NCBI RefSeq assembly: GCF_029076445.1
Contig: NZ_JARESG010000007.1
Span: 1 to 64,000, forward strand
DNA length: 64,000 nt
Source: Pseudarthrobacter naphthalenicus
GTDB lineage: Bacteria; Actinomycetota; Actinomycetes; Actinomycetales; Micrococcaceae
Reading direction: 5' to 3'
Shown here piece by piece: positions 60,093-64,000 of the stretch. The translations under genes were made by a program, and so were the position numbers. Below the pieces are notes generated by a model that saw only the letters and a program-made list of their open reading frames with translations, was not told the origin of the DNA and made no database searches. Position 1 is the stretch's first letter, and every line of letters starts with the position of its first letter.

Positions 60093-60736
60093 GCCACAAA
60101 CTCGACAACGGGAATTTGACGGCCCCCAGGGAAGCCGCCCCGGCGCCCGAGGGTCCCCGGTTGGACATGCACAGGGTGGTGCACCGGGAAACCCATTCAT
60201 CACGGGCCGCGGTGTCAACAGTGGCGGCCGTGCTGGTGATGGTGGTGGCGGGCTATGGCCTGCTCGAATCGGCTGTGCACGCCATCGGGCAACCCGCCTG
60301 GCTGATCGAACCCCAACTGGCGGCCGAACGCATCGTGGCCCTGCCGGCCGGGCTGCCGCCGCTGCTGCTCGGTGCCGGGGGTGCCGTGGTTGCGATGGCC
60401 GGACTCTTTTTCCTGCTCAACGCCGTGCTCCCCGGCAGACGGGCGAGGCACGTACTCAAGGGCGGCGATTCCGCCGTCGCAGTGGTGGTGGACGACGAAG
60501 TCATCGCGTCGGCATTGGCCCGCAGTGCACGGCTGGCGGCCAACGTCACCCCCGAACAGGTCATGGTGGTGGTCTCGCAGCGGCAGGTCGTGGTCAACGT
60601 CCGGCCCACCTCCGGTGTGCCGGTGACGGAACAGGCGGTGCTTGCCGCCGTCGAAAGCGAACTCACGGAGATGGCACTGGATCCTGTCCCGGAAGTCCGC
60701 GTGAACATTTCCACTGCGGGGGTGATCGGCGCATGA
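60089..60736 (+). CDS. Membrane protein, DUF6286 type
   Basis: 215 aa from GTG 60089 (GTGA overlap). Two membrane segments (AAVSTVAAVLVMVVAGYGLL, LLLGAGGAVVAMAGLFFLLN), then a cytoplasmic domain with AVAVVVDDEVIASALARSAR and VVNVRPTSGVPVTEQAVLAA, which recalls an Asp23-type alpha/beta fold. The arrangement matches DUF6286 proteins of actinobacterial Asp23 operons. Confidence 0.7.
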   Translation: MSHKLDNGNLTAPREAAPAPEGPRLDMHRVVHRETHSSRAAVSTVAAVLVMVVAGYGLLESAVHAIGQPAWLIEPQLAAERIVALPAGLPPLLLGAGGAVVAMAGLFFLLNAVLPGRRARHVLKGGDSAVAVVVDDEVIASALARSARLAANVTPEQVMVVVSQRQVVVNVRPTSGVPVTEQAVLAAVESELTEMALDPVPEVRVNISTAGVIGA

Positions 60737-61344
60737 CCAGCACACCCACGGTTCTCAACCGGATCCTGCTCGGAATCCTTGGGCTTAAACTTTTTGCGGT
60801 AGGGATCCTCCTGGTGCTGCTGGCCACCGTTCCCGCCGTCGGAACGTGGTGGCACGGGTGGTCCGGTGCCGCCTGGAACGGCGTGAACCAGGCTTTTGAC
60901 GGGACCCGTTTTCCCGGCCGCCCCGAAAGCTGGCTGTGGATCATGATGGCCGTCGCCTTGGTGATCCTGATCGCCCTGATGGTTGCCTGGGTGGCCCAGC
61001 AGGGCAAGGGCCGCAGCAACCTCCTGGTGGCCGAATTCGATCCCGGCGACGTCCCCGGCGACGTACGCATCAGCGGGGGAGTGGCAGAGCAGGCACTCAA
61101 ACATGCCTTGGCGGAACGTCCGGATCTCGCCGGAGCCACAGTGGCCACGTACGACGTCCGCGGCACGCCGGCACTGAAGATTCGGCTGCAGCCGCGCCAG
61201 GGCGTGGCGCCGCACCACTTGGCCGCGGAAGTCACCGGCCTTGTGGCGGCTCTGGACGCGGTGGTGGGAAAATCCACGCCGGTCCTGATCCACATCGGCG
61301 CCGGGGCCAGGACACGGTTCAGCCGCGCCGAACGCGTCCGCTAA
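60733..61344 (+). CDS. amaP: AmaP-like alkaline-shock membrane anchor
   Basis: 203 aa from ATG 60733 (ATGA overlap). N-terminal helices (LLGILGLKLFAVGILLVLLA, WLWIMMAVALVILIALMVAW) and a soluble domain (GGVAEQALKHALAERPDLAG, ALKIRLQPRQGVAPHHLAAE) as in AmaP, which tethers Asp23. Last gene of the operon; the next gene converges on it 30 bp away. Confidence 0.75.
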   Translation: MTSTPTVLNRILLGILGLKLFAVGILLVLLATVPAVGTWWHGWSGAAWNGVNQAFDGTRFPGRPESWLWIMMAVALVILIALMVAWVAQQGKGRSNLLVAEFDPGDVPGDVRISGGVAEQALKHALAERPDLAGATVATYDVRGTPALKIRLQPRQGVAPHHLAAEVTGLVAALDAVVGKSTPVLIHIGAGARTRFSRAERVR

Positions 61345-61373
61345 AACTCGACGGAGCGCGCTGCCGTGGGGAG

Positions 61374-63221
61374 CTACGCGGGAACCAGATAGGCCGCACT
61401 GTGCGGCGGCAGCTCCGCGGCGGCCTCGCCGGCCCCGGGTCCGGATCCGCTTACCAGTGCCACCCTGTAGCCGGCGGGGACCGGCACCGCTGCGGAACCC
61501 ATATTGCCGAGGACCAGGACGCTGCCGTTGGTGAACGCCAAGACACCGTTGGCCGGTTGATGAAGGCCGGCCCACTGGAACGTTCCGGACCCCAGGCCGT
61601 TGGCCGAACGGAAAGCGACCGCTGAGCGGTACAGCTCCAAGGTGGAACCGGGCACGTCCTCCTGCCGGTCCGCAGCGAGGTCCCTGAAGGACTCCGGCTG
61701 GGGCAGCCACGGCGCGGCGGGACCGCTGACGCCGGCGCCGCCCTCACTGGTGTAAGCCTCCGCGAAGCCATACCCGGGTTCGTCCGCCCGCCAGGGTAGG
61801 GGAACCCGGCACCCGTCGCGGCCCACCTCCACACCGTTGGTACGGAAAAAGGTCGGGTCCTGCCGGGCCTCGTCCGGCAGGGTGGTGTGCTCAGGGAGGC
61901 CCAGTTCCTCACCCTGATAGATGTAGGCCGAGCCCGGCAGCGCAAGGGAAATCATGGCGGCCGCGCGGGCGCGCGCCAGGCCCAGGGCTGCGTCCGGCTG
62001 CTCATCCGCGGCGGCGATGCCCTTGGGGAATGTGGTGGGATCCTGCAGGCCAAACCGGGTGCCATGACGGACGGTGTCGTGGTTGCTCAGCACCCAGGTG
62101 GATGGCGCTCCGACGGACGCGGCCGCATGGAGGGAGTCCTGGATTGCTTCGGCCATGCGTTCCGCGTCCCACCCCGCGAGGAGGAAATCAAAGTTGAAAG
62201 CCTGCTGCATTTCGTCCTTGCGAACGTACCTGGCCAAGCGCTCTGCCGGTTCCACCCATGCCTCGGCAACCATCATCCGGTCGCCGTCATAAGCGGCCAG
62301 TAATCGGTTCCAGTCCCGGTATATGTCATGCACGCCGTCCTGGTCGAAGAACGGCGACGGCGGGTATTGCGGCGACACAGCGCGGTGAGGTTCCTGGGCT
62401 TCCGTATGGCCACCCGGAGCATCTCCCGGCGGCAAATGTCCCTTGTCGGCAGCCTCCCCGGTGCCTTCCACCATGGCGGCCACGCCTTCCCAGTCCGGTA
62501 ACCCGGCTTCCTTGACCAGCCCATGGGCAACATCGACGCGGAAACCGGCAACACCCCGGTCCAACCAGAAACGCATCACAGAACGCATCTCCTCTTTGAC
62601 CTCAGCGTTGTCCCAGTTCAGATCGGGCTGTTTGGTATCAAAAAGATGCAGATACCATTCCCCGGCGCGGCCATTGGCTTCGGTCACCCTGCTCCAGGCG
62701 GGTCCGCCAAAGATGGATTTCCAGTTGTTGGGGGCGAGGTTTCCGTCGCCGCTGCCCGCGGCTTCATCGCTACCTTTCCGGAACATGTACCGGTTCCGTT
62801 CGTCGGATCCTGGAGCTGAGGCGAGAGCTTCCTGGAACCAGGTGTGTTCGTCCGACGTGTGGTTGGGCACCAGGTCCACAATGACTTTGATGTCCAGCGT
62901 GGCCGCCGCCTCCAGCATCGCGTCGAAATCGGCCAGTGACCCGAAAAGTGGGTCAACCTGGCGGTAGTCCGCCACATCGTAACCGGCATCCGCCTGGGGA
63001 GACTTGTAGAACGGTGACAGCCAGATCGCGTCCACGCCAAGCCGGTGGAGATAGGGCAGCCGAGCCGTCACCCCGTTGAGGTCGCCCATGCCATCGCCGT
63101 TCGAGTCTGCAAAGGAGCGGGGGTAAATCTGGTAGATAACGGCGCTGGTCCACCATGCCTGGGTGGAGGAGCCTGCAGGGGAGAGGGAGCTGTTCGGCAA
63201 AGATATCCTTTCCGTAAACAT
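61374..63221 (-). CDS. GH13 alpha-glucosidase (oligo-1,6-glucosidase type)
   Basis: 615 aa from ATG 63221, or 608 aa from the TTG at 63200, which has AAAGG 6 nt upstream and is preferred because the ATG lies directly against the operator. GH13 barrel motifs: IYQIYPRSFADSNGDGMGDL, VDLVPNHTSDEHTWF, nucleophile Asp230 in GFRVDVAHG, acid/base Glu320 in MMVAEAWVEP, and Asp382 in LSNHDTVRHG (numbering from ATG). A C-terminal beta domain follows. It hydrolyses short alpha-glucosides such as maltose, isomaltose or sucrose-type sugars in the cytoplasm, and faces a sugar-binding lipoprotein gene. Confidence 0.9.
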   Translation of the reverse strand: MFTERISLPNSSLSPAGSSTQAWWTSAVIYQIYPRSFADSNGDGMGDLNGVTARLPYLHRLGVDAIWLSPFYKSPQADAGYDVADYRQVDPLFGSLADFDAMLEAAATLDIKVIVDLVPNHTSDEHTWFQEALASAPGSDERNRYMFRKGSDEAAGSGDGNLAPNNWKSIFGGPAWSRVTEANGRAGEWYLHLFDTKQPDLNWDNAEVKEEMRSVMRFWLDRGVAGFRVDVAHGLVKEAGLPDWEGVAAMVEGTGEAADKGHLPPGDAPGGHTEAQEPHRAVSPQYPPSPFFDQDGVHDIYRDWNRLLAAYDGDRMMVAEAWVEPAERLARYVRKDEMQQAFNFDFLLAGWDAERMAEAIQDSLHAAASVGAPSTWVLSNHDTVRHGTRFGLQDPTTFPKGIAAADEQPDAALGLARARAAAMISLALPGSAYIYQGEELGLPEHTTLPDEARQDPTFFRTNGVEVGRDGCRVPLPWRADEPGYGFAEAYTSEGGAGVSGPAAPWLPQPESFRDLAADRQEDVPGSTLELYRSAVAFRSANGLGSGTFQWAGLHQPANGVLAFTNGSVLVLGNMGSAAVPVPAGYRVALVSGSGPGAGEAAAELPPHSAAYLVPA

Positions 63222-63225
63222 TGAG

Positions 63226-63239
63226 TGTAAACGCTTGCA
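63226..63239. promoter_or_regulatory. LacI-family operator
   Basis: TGTAAACGCTTGCA fits the LacI/CcpA-type consensus TGNAANCGNTNNCA at every fixed position. It lies between the divergent GH13 gene and the sugar-binding lipoprotein gene, so one LacI-type repressor probably controls both. Confidence 0.75.
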
Positions 63240-63324
63240 TTTCCGGCAGTAACCTTACTAGTGTGATCCTCACCACTTCAACTGCACCGCCGATTTGCTC
63301 GAAACTCAGCGAGGAGTCTCCTAC

Positions 63325-64000
63325 ATGAAATCCCCTAAGTTCCTACTGCCCGCCGCCGCGGCCGGCATCCTGGCCATTACCCTCTCCGCCTGCGGCGGGG
63401 GCGGCGGCACCACCGGCGGCGGGGGCGGCGGTGACGCCGAACAGGGCCTCGACGGCCGCGGTCCCATCACCTACGTACAGGGCAAGGACAACAGCAACGT
63501 GGTCCGTCCCCTGGTCGACAAGTGGAACGCCGCGCACCCGAATGAGAAGGTCACGTTCAAGGAACAGACAGACCAGGCCGACCAGCAGCATGACGACCTT
63601 GTCCAGCACTTCCAGGCGAAAGACGCCGGCTACGACGTCGTGGACGTGGACGTTGTCTGGACAGCCGAGTTCGCCGCCAAGGGATGGCTGCAGCCGCTCA
63701 AGGACAAGATGGCGATCGACACCAGTGCCATGCTCAAGCCGACCGTCGAAAGCGGTACCTACAAGGGGACGCTGTACGCCGCCCCGCAGACCTCCGACGG
63801 CGCCATTCTCTACTACCGCAAGGATCTGGTTCCCAACGCGCCCAAGACGTGGGACGAAATGATGGGCATGTGCTCCATCGCCAAAGCCAACAACATTGGC
63901 TGCTTCGCGGGCCAATACAGCAAGTACGAAGGCCTGACAGTCAACGCGTCGGAGGCCATCAACTCCTCGGGTGGCTCCGTGCTGGACAAGAACGGTAAAC
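63325..64000 (+). CDS. ABC sugar-transport solute-binding lipoprotein (partial, 3' end beyond the window)
   Basis: 225 residues are visible from ATG 63325 (GAGGAG 8 nt upstream). A lipoprotein signal peptide ends at LSAC, followed by a Gly-rich spacer. The mature part has the extracellular binding-protein type 1 pattern: ITYVQGKDNSNVVRPLVDKW, DVVDVDVVWTAEFAAKGWLQ, APQTSDGAILYYRKDLVPNA, TWDEMM. It matches maltose/trehalose-type importers and works with the divergent alpha-glucosidase. Permease genes should follow downstream. Confidence 0.88.
   Translation, partial: MKSPKFLLPAAAAGILAITLSACGGGGGTTGGGGGGDAEQGLDGRGPITYVQGKDNSNVVRPLVDKWNAAHPNEKVTFKEQTDQADQQHDDLVQHFQAKDAGYDVVDVDVVWTAEFAAKGWLQPLKDKMAIDTSAMLKPTVESGTYKGTLYAAPQTSDGAILYYRKDLVPNAPKTWDEMMGMCSIAKANNIGCFAGQYSKYEGLTVNASEAINSSGGSVLDKNGK

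Overview
The window is high-GC, densely coded chromosomal DNA. It looks like an actinobacterium of the Arthrobacter/Pseudarthrobacter type (Micrococcaceae). This rests on gene content and codon use: an actinobacterial-type HutU/HutH pair under an IclR regulator, an MshA-like GT4, GTG/TTG starts, a DUF6286/AmaP/Asp23 operon, and many stop/start codon overlaps. I see no insertion sequence, prophage, CRISPR array or rRNA; nothing suggests a recently acquired island.

Layout. 0-3.4 kb: cell-envelope small proteins (holin-III family, a coiled-coil protein, a TM-anchored D/R/G-rich protein) and a stress-type sigma factor. 3.25-15.7 kb: a large glycan cluster with three GT9 (heptosyltransferase-family) enzymes, two other glycosyltransferases, a GmhB-like phosphatase, a GmhA-like isomerase, two HldE-like kinase/nucleotidyltransferases, an SDR and an aldehyde dehydrogenase. 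Together these give most of a nucleotide-heptose pathway in an organism with no LPS. 15.7-31.5 kb: a spermidine-synthase-like protein; a LysR/MHS-transporter/3-hydroxybutyrate dehydrogenase unit; an HxlR/QorB-like divergent pair; an amino-acid permease ending inside an unusual repeat; an XRE-regulated membrane-protein/oxidoreductase operon; and the histidine-degradation locus hutR-hutU-hutH. 31.7-37.8 kb: the tctCBA tricarboxylate transporter with a universal stress protein, divergent from its CitA/CitB-type two-component system. 37.8-38.8 kb: hutG, which shares a palindromic operator with hutR and hutU. 38.9-58.4 kb: purine permease, UvrA-like ATPase, CopC, tandem USP, rifampin-phosphotransferase-like protein, LolA-like protein plus ABC-2 exporter, NlpC/P60 hydrolase, CDF metal exporter, minimal metalloprotease, methyltransferase, EamA transporter, DsbA-like protein and a PolX-like PHP protein. 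58.5-58.9 kb: tRNA-Glu, tRNA-Asp, tRNA-Phe. 59.0-61.3 kb: a five-gene Asp23/AmaP envelope-stress operon. 61.4-64 kb: a GH13 alpha-glucosidase divergent from a sugar-binding lipoprotein, around a LacI-type operator.

The two strongest leads are (1) the heptose-like glycan cluster and (2) a 16-bp palindrome, GTCYGG-WATC-CCRGAC, found upstream of hutR, hutU and the distant hutG, which predicts a HutR regulon. A third is a nested palindromic repeat at 21.74-21.87 kb that supplies the last codons and stop of a permease gene. All functions are read from sequence and family knowledge; no search was run.
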